From Microbacterium sp. SORGH_AS_0862 (GTDB taxonomy: Bacteria; Actinomycetota; Actinomycetes; Actinomycetales; Microbacteriaceae), in the NCBI RefSeq assembly GCF_030818795.1, contig NZ_JAUTAY010000001.1, positions 3,100,001 through 3,164,000 on the forward strand: a DNA stretch of 64,000 nucleotides, given 5' to 3'. The notes below the pieces were generated by a model, which saw nothing but the letters and a program-made list of their open reading frames with translations, did not search any database and was not told where the DNA came from. Shown piece after piece: positions 43,996-52,148 of the stretch (the first letter of the stretch is position 1; each line of letters starts with the position of its first letter). A program made the translations under genes and the position numbers.

Positions 43996-46056
43996 GTGTC
44001 CGACACCATCACACCGGAGCTCGTCGTCCTCGACGAGGATCTCGGCGCCGACAAGGCCGCCGTCATCCGGGCCCTTGCCGCGCGCGTGGTCGCCGCGGGT
44101 CGGGCCACGGATGCCGAGGCTCTCTTCGCCGACGCCTGGGCGCGCGAGGAGAAAGATGAGACCGGCCTGCCCGGCGGCATCGCGATCCCGCACGCGAAGA
44201 GCCCCGCCGTCTCGCAGGCCTCTCTCGCCTTCGCCAGGCTGAAGCCCGCGGTCGCGTTCGGCGCCGCCGACGGTCCGGCGGATCTCGTCTTCCTCATCGC
44301 TGCCCCCGCAGACGCCGCCGAGGAGCACCTCGCCGTGCTGTCCCGTCTGGCGCGAAGCCTCATGCAGGAGTCGTTCACGAGCGATCTGCGGCAGGCCGCC
44401 GATGCGGCCGCCGTCGTGTCCACCGTGCGTCAGGCGATCGGAGAGGAGCAGGCTGCAGCGCCCGCGGCGGCACCGACGGCGCCCGCCGCATCCGTCTCCA
44501 CCGCGCTCGAGGTCGACGGCCGCCCCGCGCGTATCGTCGCCGTCACCGCCTGCGCGACCGGTATCGCGCACACCTTCATGGCCGCCGACGCGCTGACCGC
44601 GGCAGGCAAGGAGCAGGGGGTCGACCTCATCGTGGAGCCTCAGGGCTCCAGTGGCTACAAGGCACTCCCGCAGAGCGTGATCGACGACGCCGACGCGGTG
44701 ATCTTCGCCGTCGACGTGGATGTGCGCGAGCCGCAGCGGTTCGCCGGCAAGCCGGTCGTGCGTTCGGGTGTGAAGCGCGGTATCGAACAGCCCGTCGCGC
44801 TCATCACCGAGGCGCTCGCGGCGGCGAAGGACCCGAGCGGTGCACGCGTCCCGGCTGCGTCCGGCGGCGCCTCTGCGGCGAGCAACGCTCCCGCACGGAA
44901 CGAGCGATGGGGCGCCAAGATCCAGCGCATCCTCCTCACGGGTGTGAGCTACATGATCCCGTTCGTCGCCGGCGGCGGTCTGCTGATCGCGCTCGGCTTC
45001 CTCCTGGGCGGCTACCAGGTGACAGCCGACGCGGGCAAGGTGATCATCGACAACTCGCTGTGGAACCTGCCGACGGAGAACATCACGTCGCCGCTGGGCC
45101 CCATCGGTCAGTACCTCGGCTCCGTCGCCTTCATGATCGGTGCGACGTCGATGGGCTTCCTGGTATCGGCTCTGGCCGGCTACATCGCGTTCGCGATCGC
45201 GGACCGCCCCGGCATCGCACCCGGTTTCGTCGCGGGCGCGGTGGCGGTGCTCATGAACGCCGGCTTCATCGGTGGCATCATCGGCGGTCTGCTCGCCGGT
45301 TTCATCGCCTGGTGGCTCGGTCGCCTCAACCCGCCGCGCTGGCTGCGGGGTCTCATGCCGGTCGTGATCATCCCGCTGGTCGGCTCGATCATCGCCTCGG
45401 GGCTGATGATCCTCTTCCTGGGTCGCCCGATCGCGGCTCTCATGGACGCGCTGAACGTCGGGCTGACCGACCTCGCGGGCACCGGAGCGATCGTCGTCGT
45501 CGGCATCATCCTCGGCCTCATGATGTGCTTCGACCTCGGCGGCCCCGTCAACAAGGTCGCCTACGCCTTCGCCACGGCCGGTCTCGCCAGTGCGTCGACC
45601 GCCGACATCCACGCCGTGCCGTTCCTCATCATGGCGGCGGTCATGGCCGCGGGCATGGTCCCGCCGCTGGCGATGGCGCTGGCATCGACCGTCCTCGCTC
45701 GCGGCCTGTTCACGCCCGTGGAGAAGGAGAACGGCAAGGCGGCCTGGTTGCTGGGTGCCGCCTTCATCAGCGAGGGTGCCATCCCGTTCGCTGCGGCTGA
45801 CCCGCTGCGTGTCATCCCCGCCAACCTCATCGGGGGCGCCGTCACCGGCGGACTGAGCATGGCGCTCGGGGTCTCGTCCCTGGCTCCCCACGGCGGCATC
45901 TTCGTGTTCTTCGCCATCGACCCGATCTGGGGCTTCCTGGTCGCGCTCGTCGCGGGGACCCTGGTGACCGCGCTGGCGGTCGTCGCGCTGAAGAAGTGGG
46001 TCGGACGCAAGGAACTCGCTCAGGCGCAAGCGGCTGCAGCACCCGTCGCGGCCTGA
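43996..46056 (+). CDS. fruA: Fructose-specific PTS enzyme IIABC
   Basis: 686 residues from a GTG preceded by GGAGG. EIIA (1-150) has the phospho-His66 in G-I-A-I-P-H-A-K-S; an Ala-rich linker follows; EIIB (178-275) has phospho-Cys186 in V-T-A-C-A-T-G-I-A-H; EIIC (about 315-675) has the membrane channel with G-F-I-G-G-I-I-G-G and G-G-P-V-N-K. It imports fructose as fructose 1-phosphate, the substrate of FruK. Last in the fruRKA operon, with ptsH 33 bases after. Confidence 0.95.
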   Translation: MSDTITPELVVLDEDLGADKAAVIRALAARVVAAGRATDAEALFADAWAREEKDETGLPGGIAIPHAKSPAVSQASLAFARLKPAVAFGAADGPADLVFLIAAPADAAEEHLAVLSRLARSLMQESFTSDLRQAADAAAVVSTVRQAIGEEQAAAPAAAPTAPAASVSTALEVDGRPARIVAVTACATGIAHTFMAADALTAAGKEQGVDLIVEPQGSSGYKALPQSVIDDADAVIFAVDVDVREPQRFAGKPVVRSGVKRGIEQPVALITEALAAAKDPSGARVPAASGGASAASNAPARNERWGAKIQRILLTGVSYMIPFVAGGGLLIALGFLLGGYQVTADAGKVIIDNSLWNLPTENITSPLGPIGQYLGSVAFMIGATSMGFLVSALAGYIAFAIADRPGIAPGFVAGAVAVLMNAGFIGGIIGGLLAGFIAWWLGRLNPPRWLRGLMPVVIIPLVGSIIASGLMILFLGRPIAALMDALNVGLTDLAGTGAIVVVGIILGLMMCFDLGGPVNKVAYAFATAGLASASTADIHAVPFLIMAAVMAAGMVPPLAMALASTVLARGLFTPVEKENGKAAWLLGAAFISEGAIPFAAADPLRVIPANLIGGAVTGGLSMALGVSSLAPHGGIFVFFAIDPIWGFLVALVAGTLVTALAVVALKKWVGRKELAQAQAAAAPVAA

Positions 46057-46089
46057 GAGCATAGAAGGGTAAGACGAGAGGAATCACTC

Positions 46090-46359
46090 ATGGCAGAACG
46101 TCAGGCGACAATCGCCAGCAGCTCGGGCCTTCACGCCCGCCCCGCCAAGCTCTTCGTGCAGGCGGTGCAGGAGAAGAAGCTCCCCGTCACGATCGCCCTC
46201 GAGGGCGGCCCCGACCTGAACGCGGGAAGCATCCTGTCGATCATCGGTCTCGGTGCCTCGCACGGCAGTGTCGTGACCCTGAAGGCGGAGGGCGAGGGGG
46301 CCGAGCAGGCCCTCGACGAGCTCGTCACGCTGCTCGAGACGGACCTCGACGCCGAGTAA
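46090..46359 (+). CDS. ptsH: Phosphocarrier protein HPr
   Basis: 89 residues. The phosphate-accepting His15 is in S-S-G-L-H-A-R-P-A-K. The regulatory Ser region reads A-G-S-I-L-S-I-I-G-L-G; there is no HPr kinase gene nearby, as usual in actinobacteria. It passes phosphate from enzyme I to FruA. GAGAGGA precedes the ATG, and a bidirectional terminator follows. Confidence 0.95.
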   Translation: MAERQATIASSSGLHARPAKLFVQAVQEKKLPVTIALEGGPDLNAGSILSIIGLGASHGSVVTLKAEGEGAEQALDELVTLLETDLDAE

Positions 46360-46371
46360 GGCGCCCTTCCG

Positions 46372-46422
46372 ACGACGAAGGCGGATGCGGACACCCACGG
46401 GTGCCGCATCCGCCTTCGTCGT
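46372..46422. terminator. Bidirectional terminator between ptsH and the MBL gene
   Basis: A perfect 19-bp stem (46372-46390 with 46404-46422) and 13-base loop between convergent genes, with short T-rich flanks both ways. Confidence 0.85.
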
Positions 46423-46428
46423 TCGTGC

Positions 46429-47067
46429 TCAGAGGTCGAGAGTGTCGCCCGGCTCGAGCACCACGAGGTCGCCGCCGTGCTGCTCTGCGGACCACTTCAG
46501 GCGGGCTCGCCCCATGTCCTTACCGGCGACCGAGAGGGTCATGTCGTGCGTGGCGAACACCTGGCGCGGCTTCACGGCGAGCACGAAGTCCATGGCGTCG
46601 CCGATCTTCAACCAAGGCGCGCCGACGGGGGCAGCGAGCACCGCCACGTCGTGGCCCTTGGGCAGCGCGTACGAGTCGCCCGGGTAGTAGAACGTGTCAT
46701 CGACCAGGACGCCCACGTTGTCGATCACCGGGATGCTCTCGTGGATGATGGCGTGGCGCCCTCCGAAGAAACGGAGATGGAACGGCTCCACCTCGACCGT
46801 GTCACCGGGCGCGACGACGGTGATGTCGTACCCCGGCGCGGCGTTCTTCACGCCCTCGGGTGCGTAGATGGGCAGTTCGGGATTGGCGGCGAGGAGCCGG
46901 TCGATGTGATCCGCCGTCCAATGATCGGGATGCTCGTGGGTGATCACGAGTGCGGCGACGTTCGCGGTGTCGGGCAGGGGAGTCGTGAACGAACCGGGGT
47001 CGATGATGAGTTTGCGGCCCTGCTTCTCGAGGGTGAGGGCGGCATGCTCGTGCTTGGTGATTCGCAT
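46429..47067 (-). CDS. Metallo-beta-lactamase-fold hydrolase (UlaG/UPF0173-like)
   Basis: 212 residues. The metal-binding motif T-H-E-H-P-D-H-W near residue 56 is intact, followed by a later His (G-G-R-H-A-I-I-H-E) and Y-Y-P-G-D-S-Y. These proteins hydrolyse various phosphodiesters or esters; the substrate cannot be deduced. ATG at 47067 (M-R-I-T-K-H-E-H) is the conserved start; the longer reading to 47184 would run into the tRNA-Glu gene. Confidence 0.85.
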   Translation of the reverse strand: MRITKHEHAALTLEKQGRKLIIDPGSFTTPLPDTANVAALVITHEHPDHWTADHIDRLLAANPELPIYAPEGVKNAAPGYDITVVAPGDTVEVEPFHLRFFGGRHAIIHESIPVIDNVGVLVDDTFYYPGDSYALPKGHDVAVLAAPVGAPWLKIGDAMDFVLAVKPRQVFATHDMTLSVAGKDMGRARLKWSAEQHGGDLVVLEPGDTLDL

Positions 47068-47126
47068 GACGCGAGTCAACTCTTCGGGGGTCGTCGAGGC
47101 AACCCGACACGGATCCCGGCCTCGAT

Positions 47127-47156
47127 TTGGCGCAACGCGAAACCGCATGGCATACT
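47127..47156 (+). promoter_or_regulatory. Promoter of tRNA-Glu
   Basis: TTGGCG (47127-47132), an 18-base spacer and CATACT (47151-47156) precede the tRNA by 20 bases. Confidence 0.55.
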
Positions 47157-47176
47157 TGAACGGTTGCCACGGCAGC

Positions 47177-47252
47177 GGCCCCATCGTATAGCGGCCTAGT
47201 ACGCCGCCCTCTCACGGCGGTAACGCGGGTTCGAATCCCGCTGGGGTCACCA
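47177..47252 (+). tRNA. tRNA-Glu (anticodon CTC)
   Basis: Acceptor GGCCCCA/TGGGGTC, anticodon stem CCGCC/GGCGG with loop CTCTCAC giving CTC at 47211-47213, T arm GCGGGTTCGAATCCCGC, and encoded 3' ACCA. 76 nt including CCA. Confidence 0.97.
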
Positions 47253-47255
47253 ACA

Positions 47256-47287
47256 GAAAACCCCCGGTCATTCCGGGGGTTTTCTTG
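47256..47287 (+). terminator. Terminator after tRNA-Glu
   Basis: A perfect 12-bp stem GAAAACCCCCGG/CCGGGGGTTTTC with a 5-base loop, followed by TTG; a textbook intrinsic terminator, unusually T-rich for this genome. Confidence 0.92.
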
Positions 47288-47419
47288 TTCCCTGGATGGC
47301 TCCCGCTTCGGTGATCTCCCTCTCGTGTAGTGCGCGCGGGTCACCGAAGCAATCCCCTCAGGTCGCGTCCGGTCACGGCGTACGGTGCCGACGTCCGAGA
47401 CGATCGAGGGGAGCAGGAT

Positions 47420-47899
47420 GTGGACGTGACCGAGAAGATCGGTGAGCTGGCGACGGCCGCGAGCATCCGCGTCGCGGCGGCAGAGTCGCTGACCGGCGGG
47501 CAGGTGTGCACGGCTCTCGGGGCGACGCCGGGCGCATCCGACTGGTTCGCCGGAGGGGTCGTCGCCTACACGATCGAGACGAAGAATCTCGTGCTCGGGG
47601 TGCCCGAAGACATCGACCCGTGTTCGGCGGAGTGCGCGCGGACGATGGCTGCGGGGGTGCGCGATGCGCTGGAGGTGGATGCGGCCGTCGCGACGACGGG
47701 CGTGGGCGGGCCCGATCCGCAGGACGGGCACGCGCCCGGAACCGTCTTCATCGGCTGGGCGCGGGGGCCGCATGCCGGAGCGCGCGAGTTCTCCTTCGAG
47801 GGGGACGACCCGGAGCGGATCGTCGAGGCGACCACGCACGCGGCGCTCGAGATGCTCGCCGAGGTACTGGAGGGCGCGTCAGACGTCGACGACAGCTGA
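47420..47899 (+). CDS. pncC: CinA C-terminal domain/nicotinamide-nucleotide amidohydrolase
   Basis: 159 residues, the stand-alone CinA C-terminal domain. It deamidates NMN to nicotinate mononucleotide in pyridine salvage. Conserved blocks are A-A-E-S-L-T-G-G-Q-V, G-A-S-D-W-F-A-G-G-V-V-A-Y, and T-G-V-G-G-P-D. The start is a GTG at 47420 with GGGGAG upstream; a second GTG at 47426 (V-T-E-K) is equally possible. Converges on the next gene. Confidence 0.87.
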   Translation: MDVTEKIGELATAASIRVAAAESLTGGQVCTALGATPGASDWFAGGVVAYTIETKNLVLGVPEDIDPCSAECARTMAAGVRDALEVDAAVATTGVGGPDPQDGHAPGTVFIGWARGPHAGAREFSFEGDDPERIVEATTHAALEMLAEVLEGASDVDDS

Positions 47900-47903
47900 C
47901 GGC

Positions 47904-48440
47904 TCAGTGGTGCGGCACGACGGGGACGGTCCCGTCATCGCGCAGCAGGATCCCGTCCTGCACGGCACCGAGGGCCGGGGTCACCAGCACCGCGATGAGC
48001 GCGGCGGCGGCGAGCAGCTGGCCGACCCGCAGATGCTGCGCGGGGACGTTGCGACGCGTGGCTGCTGCCGCACAGGCTCCGAGCGCCACGCTGAGCGCGA
48101 CGCACACCGCGACCCCCACGATGCTCGTGTGTGCGGGCTCGCTCGCCAGCAGCGACGTGGCGACGAGCACCGCGAGGAGGGTCCCCGCCGTGATCCAACG
48201 AGGAGCGAGGAGACGGCCGGCTCGGAGTGTCGCGATGCCCCATCCGAGTCCGCCGAGCCCGAGCGCAGCCGCACCGACGCCGAGGACTCGATTCGCCGAC
48301 GTGGCGTCCGGGAGGACGACGGCGCCTGCACCGAGGGCTGCGAGCACGAGCGCTGCGCCCCACGCGAGCGCGGCCGGCCACGGGCCGGCGAGCAGTGCTG
48401 CCCGCCGGCCCGGAGCCTCGCTCGTGTGCTGAACGCTCAT
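47904..48440 (-). CDS. Membrane protein of unknown function
   Basis: 178 residues, about five membrane helices, with a short basic loop A-A-T-R-R-N-V-P. The ATG at 48440 overlaps the end of the DUF4383 gene by four bases, so it is the second gene of that pair. No functional motif. Confidence 0.68.
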   Translation of the reverse strand: MSVQHTSEAPGRRAALLAGPWPAALAWGAALVLAALGAGAVVLPDATSANRVLGVGAAALGLGGLGWGIATLRAGRLLAPRWITAGTLLAVLVATSLLASEPAHTSIVGVAVCVALSVALGACAAAATRRNVPAQHLRVGQLLAAAALIAVLVTPALGAVQDGILLRDDGTVPVVPHH

Positions 48441-48844
48441 GCCGTGGCGACGCGGGCGCCGCGGTCGGCACCGACGCCGATGGCCAGCAGCACGACGGCG
48501 CTGCCGAGGTGCAGGAAGTGGTCGGGGACGTTGAGCGCCAAGATGTTGGCGGCGGTGCCCACGAGGAAGAACCCGGCCACGCCGAGGAGCAGGTAGGCCG
48601 CGCCGACGACGGTGTTCACCGTCTTGGCCGCCCGGACGTTCGCGAGACCCGCGACGAGCAGTGCCCCACCGATGAGGAGGTGGGCGACGTTGTGCAGCGG
48701 GTTCACGGCGAAGATTCCGAGGAGAAGCCCGCCCTCGGTGGCGAGGAACCCGACGCCACCGGTGACGGCGAAGCCGAGGAGGCCGACGAGGAGATAGATC
48801 GCGCCGAAGACGGTCGCGACGATGCGGTTCGGGGAAGAGCTCAT
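48437..48844 (-). CDS. DUF4383 membrane protein
   Basis: 135 residues with four membrane helices. The DUF4383 hallmark H-N-V-A-H-L-L-I-G sits after helix 2, preceded by I-F-A-V-N-P-L, and D-H-F-L-H-L-G lies after helix 3. I start at ATG 48844 (M-S-S-S-P-N-R-I-V) with GGAGG upstream on the minus strand. Function unknown; common in actinobacteria. Forms a pair with the downstream membrane protein. Confidence 0.85.
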   Translation of the reverse strand: MSSSPNRIVATVFGAIYLLVGLLGFAVTGGVGFLATEGGLLLGIFAVNPLHNVAHLLIGGALLVAGLANVRAAKTVNTVVGAAYLLLGVAGFFLVGTAANILALNVPDHFLHLGSAVVLLAIGVGADRGARVATA

Positions 48845-48992
48845 GATGACCTCCGGTCTAGGGAGGACGCGACCGTGTGCCGCATCCATCACTTGTTCGT
48901 GACGGGGGCGAGAACGGATGGGAGCACTTTCAGGCTGCTCACAGAGATGGGGCGCCGCTCCAGAAGGAACGACGCTCCGAACTCGACCTGCG

Positions 48993-49730
48993 TCAGGTCG
49001 TGATGGCGAACATCGCATCCGTGGTGGGCAGACCGCTCGGCGACCCACCCGCGGCCTCCACGGTGACGGCGATCACGTCGCCGGGCTGGAACGCGCCGTC
49101 GAGCTCCGAGACGGCGTCGTCAGCCGAGAAGGTGCCGGCCGGAAGCGGGGCGCCGTCGCGGATGAACCACATCTCGAACGTCTTGTCCTCATCGAGCGTC
49201 GGCATCCCGTCCGTGACGAGCACCGCCCGTCCCGTGGATGCGGACCAATGCGCGGTTGCGGACGCGCCATCGTCGAGCGTGACGCTCGCCGACTGCGCGT
49301 CGGGGGCGTCCTGGATCTGCTCCAGGGCGACCTGAGCGCCGTCCTCGGGGGTCAGCAGTCGCCCGAGCGAGAGGCCGCCGATGCCGAGCGCGAGGATGAA
49401 AGCGAGAGAGGCCGCGAGCGCGAACCACATCCGTGAGCGGGGACGGCGCGGCGCCGGAGCGGGACGTGGCGCGGCGGGAGCGGTCGATCGAGGCGGGTCC
49501 TGCGGAAGCGCGGCGATCCGCGACAGCAATGCGTCGCGCACCTGCGGACGGGGTACCACGTCGCCCACGCCCTCGGCAAGAGCCGCTGCGGTGTCGAGTT
49601 CGGTGGCTACGATCGTGTCCCAGGCAGGATGGGCTGCGAGCAGCTCCTGGAAGCGCATCTCGTCTTCGGCGGCAAGAGCGTTCAGTGCATGGCCGGCCGC
49701 GAGGTCGCGGAACTCTTCTTCTTCGTCCAT
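48993..49730 (-). CDS. rskA: RskA-type anti-sigma factor
   Basis: 245 residues. The cytoplasmic N-terminal anti-sigma domain (D-L-A-A-G-H-A-L-N-A-L, and E-L-D-T-A-A-A-L-A-E-G-V) is followed by one membrane helix (about 100-122) and the extracytoplasmic RskA domain (F-E-M-W-F-I-R-D-G-A-P-L-P-A-G and G-D-V-I-A-V-T-V-E-A-A-G-G-S). It should hold SigK until regulated proteolysis releases it. The ATG at 49730 overlaps the sigK stop (TGATG); a GTG at 49733 is an alternative. Confidence 0.9.
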   Translation of the reverse strand: MDEEEEFRDLAAGHALNALAAEDEMRFQELLAAHPAWDTIVATELDTAAALAEGVGDVVPRPQVRDALLSRIAALPQDPPRSTAPAAPRPAPAPRRPRSRMWFALAASLAFILALGIGGLSLGRLLTPEDGAQVALEQIQDAPDAQSASVTLDDGASATAHWSASTGRAVLVTDGMPTLDEDKTFEMWFIRDGAPLPAGTFSADDAVSELDGAFQPGDVIAVTVEAAGGSPSGLPTTDAMFAITT

Positions 49731-50329
49731 CACTGCACCCCCATCCTGGTTCGCAATCTGCTCAGTCCATCACGCATGCGTGTCTTCACGGTTCCCAGTG
49801 GCGCCCCGACGAGCGCGGCGATCTCGGTCTGAGAGTAACCGCCGTAGTAGGCGAGGACGATCGTCTCGCGCTGCGCTTCGGGTAGCCCGGCGAGCGCCTC
49901 GGAGACGCGCCCGCCCTCGATCTTCAGTTCCACCGTCTCGGCGACGCCGTCATATGCGACGTCGAGATCGCGAAGGCCGACGCGTGTATCACGATCAGCG
50001 CTGGCCTGCGACGCCCGCACGCGGTCGACGGCTCGGCGGTGCGCGATGGTGAGAACCCACGACCTTCCTTGTCCTCTGTTCGGAGCGAAGCGCGAAGCGG
50101 ATTGCCAGATCTCGAGAAAGACCTCCTGCAGCACCTCCTCGCTCTGCGAAGGGTCGACGAGGACGCGACGGATGAGGCCGAACGCGCGCGGCGACAACAT
50201 GTCGTACAGCTGCGCGAAGGCGTTCTGATCGCCCCCGGCGATCGCGGTCAGCAGCATCGCCACATGATCGATTCCCCCCGAGCCGTCCTCGGGAACCTCG
50301 ACGCCGTCGATCACCACAGTCACCAGCAT
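49730..50329 (-). CDS. sigK: ECF sigma factor SigK
   Basis: 199 residues. Region 2 (A-F-A-Q-L-Y-D-M-L-S-P-R-A-F-G-L, then E-E-V-L-Q-E-V-F-L-E-I-W) and region 4 (Y-Y-G-G-Y-S-Q-T-E-I-A-A-L-V-G-A-P-L-G-T-V-K-T-R) are complete. With the RskA gene overlapping at its end, this is the standard SigK-RskA operon. It controls redox/envelope genes in mycobacteria; targets here are unknown. The first ~20 residues are poorly conserved, so a later start is possible. Confidence 0.9.
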   Translation of the reverse strand: MLVTVVIDGVEVPEDGSGGIDHVAMLLTAIAGGDQNAFAQLYDMLSPRAFGLIRRVLVDPSQSEEVLQEVFLEIWQSASRFAPNRGQGRSWVLTIAHRRAVDRVRASQASADRDTRVGLRDLDVAYDGVAETVELKIEGGRVSEALAGLPEAQRETIVLAYYGGYSQTEIAALVGAPLGTVKTRMRDGLSRLRTRMGVQ

Positions 50330-50390
50330 GCCTCATCGGGCACCATGACCCCGGGGGCGCGCGGTGAAGAGCGCTGCGTGATAGAGCTGC

Positions 50391-51482
50391 TCAGCCTGCC
50401 TCAGGCGGGTCCGTCGGTTGCAGTGGGACCGACGCGACGGGCTGGGCTCGGCGCGTGCGCCGGCGACGAACCACACGCCGCACGGCCCACACGACGACGC
50501 CGGCGACGGCGAGCACGGCGAGCCACGGCAGAAGAAAACCGAAACCGATGACGATCCCGTTCACGGTCGCGACAAGTCCCGCCCACCCGGCGGCGATTCC
50601 GTCGCCGAGGCCGGCAGGATCTGCGTGCGGCGCAGCGTCCCTCGGAGCGAGGCTGACGGTCAACGTCGACATCGCGACCTCATCCTCCAGCATCTTCAGC
50701 TGCTGTCGGTCCGCCTCCAACGCGGCCTGACGATCGGCGAGCGCGGACTCGGCGGCAATGAGGTCCGAGACGGAGCCCGACTGCGCGAGCAGTTCGGTGA
50801 GGCGCGCCACGGAGGTCTCCTGCGCTGCGATCCGTGCGCGCAGGTCGACAGCCTGATCGGTGACGTCGATGCGGTCCACGGATGACGCCGACACGGTTCC
50901 CAAGGCGCTGACCTGGTCGATCACGTCTTGCAGGCGCTCCGCGGGAACCCGCACCGTGATGGAACTCTGCGCGGGCACGGGGTACGCGATATCCGTTGCG
51001 GCCGGCGAGTCCGCCATGTTCGATGACGAGACATAGCCCTGCAGGCCCGTCACGATCGCGGTGATCTGCTGTTGGGTGTCCTTCGGGTCGTCGACCGTCA
51101 TCTGCAGCCACCCCGTGGCGGACACCTCGCGACCCGCATCCGTCGCTGCGGACCGGCCGCCATCAGCGCCGGCGATGTCCTGCGCCGCGATGGCACCCTC
51201 CTGGGTCTGGACCCCGAGAGGTGGCGAGTCGGAGAGCGACACCGCGCTCGACACCTCCGATCCGCGTCCACCGAGGACGACGGGGGAGACGAGTGCCGCC
51301 AGCGCGACGACCGCGACACCTGCGGCGGCGACGGCCCACCCGCCGCGCCGTCGCGCCCGTCGGCGCATCCGGTCGAATTCGAGATCGCGATCGATGCCGC
51401 GCTCGATCCGGTCGATCTGCTCTGCGGTAGGTCCCTCCGGCAAGGAGCGTTCCTGCCCCCGGTCCCGGTCGTCGATCGTCAT
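50391..51482 (-). CDS. DUF4349 membrane protein, possible regulator of the upstream sigma factor
   Basis: 363 residues. The N-terminal 45 residues are charged and cytoplasmic (E-Q-I-D-R-I-E-R-G-I-D-R-D-L-E-F). A membrane helix (about 48-70) leads to an extracytoplasmic DUF4349 domain (about 120-290) containing V-T-G-L-Q-G-Y-V-S-S-S-N, V-R-V-P-A-E-R-L and a coiled coil (about 205-275). A C-terminal helix (about 308-332) and a basic tail R-R-V-V-R-R-R-R-T follow. The ATG overlaps the sigma gene stop (ATGA), so the two are coupled, an arrangement typical of anti-sigma factors; this role is inference. Confidence 0.78.
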   Translation of the reverse strand: MTIDDRDRGQERSLPEGPTAEQIDRIERGIDRDLEFDRMRRRARRRGGWAVAAAGVAVVALAALVSPVVLGGRGSEVSSAVSLSDSPPLGVQTQEGAIAAQDIAGADGGRSAATDAGREVSATGWLQMTVDDPKDTQQQITAIVTGLQGYVSSSNMADSPAATDIAYPVPAQSSITVRVPAERLQDVIDQVSALGTVSASSVDRIDVTDQAVDLRARIAAQETSVARLTELLAQSGSVSDLIAAESALADRQAALEADRQQLKMLEDEVAMSTLTVSLAPRDAAPHADPAGLGDGIAAGWAGLVATVNGIVIGFGFLLPWLAVLAVAGVVVWAVRRVVRRRRTRRAQPVASVPLQPTDPPEAG

Positions 51483-52027
51483 GATGCGTTCCCCTCCTGG
51501 ACGGTGCCGCGCAGGCGGCTGCGGATGCGGGAGAGACGGTTACGGACGGCGCCGTGGGTGAGGCCCAGCTCGGTGGCCGCGGCCTCGTAGGCGTACCCGT
51601 GCGCGGTGCACAGGACGAAGAGCTCGCGATCGAGATCGTCGAGTCTTGCCACCTCTCGAGCGACGCGATCGGCCAGCTCGGAGTCGATGACCGCCTGTTC
51701 CACGTCGATCGGGGACGGCATGCGCTCGTCGAGCGTCGCGCCCACGTGGTCGCGTTCGCGGCGCAGCGCCCGCAGGCGGTTCGCGCACACCAGACGACAG
51801 ATCGTCGCGAACCAGGGGAGAGCCGAGGCTCCCTCCAGCCGGAAGCCGCGAAGCTTCCGCCAGGCGGTCACGAATGTCTCCTGTGCCGCGTCCTCGGCGT
51901 CCGCGGTCGTCGGCAGCAGGATCGCCGCGATGCGGTAGACCGCGTCGATGTTGCCGCGATACAGCGCGCGGAAGGCCTCCTGGTCTCCGTGCGACGCGCG
52001 CGCGATCAGCTCCCCATCGCTGGTCAT
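51479..52027 (-). CDS. ECF RNA polymerase sigma factor
   Basis: 182 residues. Region 2 (A-F-R-A-L-Y-R-G-N-I-D-A-V-Y-R-I, D-A-E-D-A-A-Q-E-T-F-V-T-A-W-R-K-L) and region 4 (H-G-Y-A-Y-E-A-A-A-T-E-L-G-L-T-H-G-A-V-R-N-R-L-S-R-I-R) are both complete. It overlaps the DUF4349 gene by four bases and is divergent from terC. Distinct from SigK 1.7 kb away. Confidence 0.88.
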   Translation of the reverse strand: MTSDGELIARASHGDQEAFRALYRGNIDAVYRIAAILLPTTADAEDAAQETFVTAWRKLRGFRLEGASALPWFATICRLVCANRLRALRRERDHVGATLDERMPSPIDVEQAVIDSELADRVAREVARLDDLDRELFVLCTAHGYAYEAAATELGLTHGAVRNRLSRIRSRLRGTVQEGNAS

Positions 52028-52113
52028 CGTGCCCCAATCCCTCAGCGCCGGACGCGCCGACGTCTTCTCTCACCCTCAGGTGTCCTCGGCCGCCCGATCG
52101 TCTCAGATCCGCA

Positions 52114-52119
52114 TAAACT
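52114..52119 (+). promoter_or_regulatory. -10 box of terC
   Basis: TAAACT lies about 30 bases before the terC ATG at 52149, in a 121-base divergent region shared with the ECF sigma gene. Confidence 0.4.
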
Positions 52120-52148
52120 GTGGCGTCCGCCGATTCCGAAAGGCTCTC

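Noticed and set aside
42418..46062. A 1214-codon open frame on the minus strand across the fru operon
   Set aside because: It is the complement of fruR, fruK and fruA, all with clear motifs; its product is Arg/Gly/Asp-rich with no domain, typical of antisense frames in GC-rich DNA.
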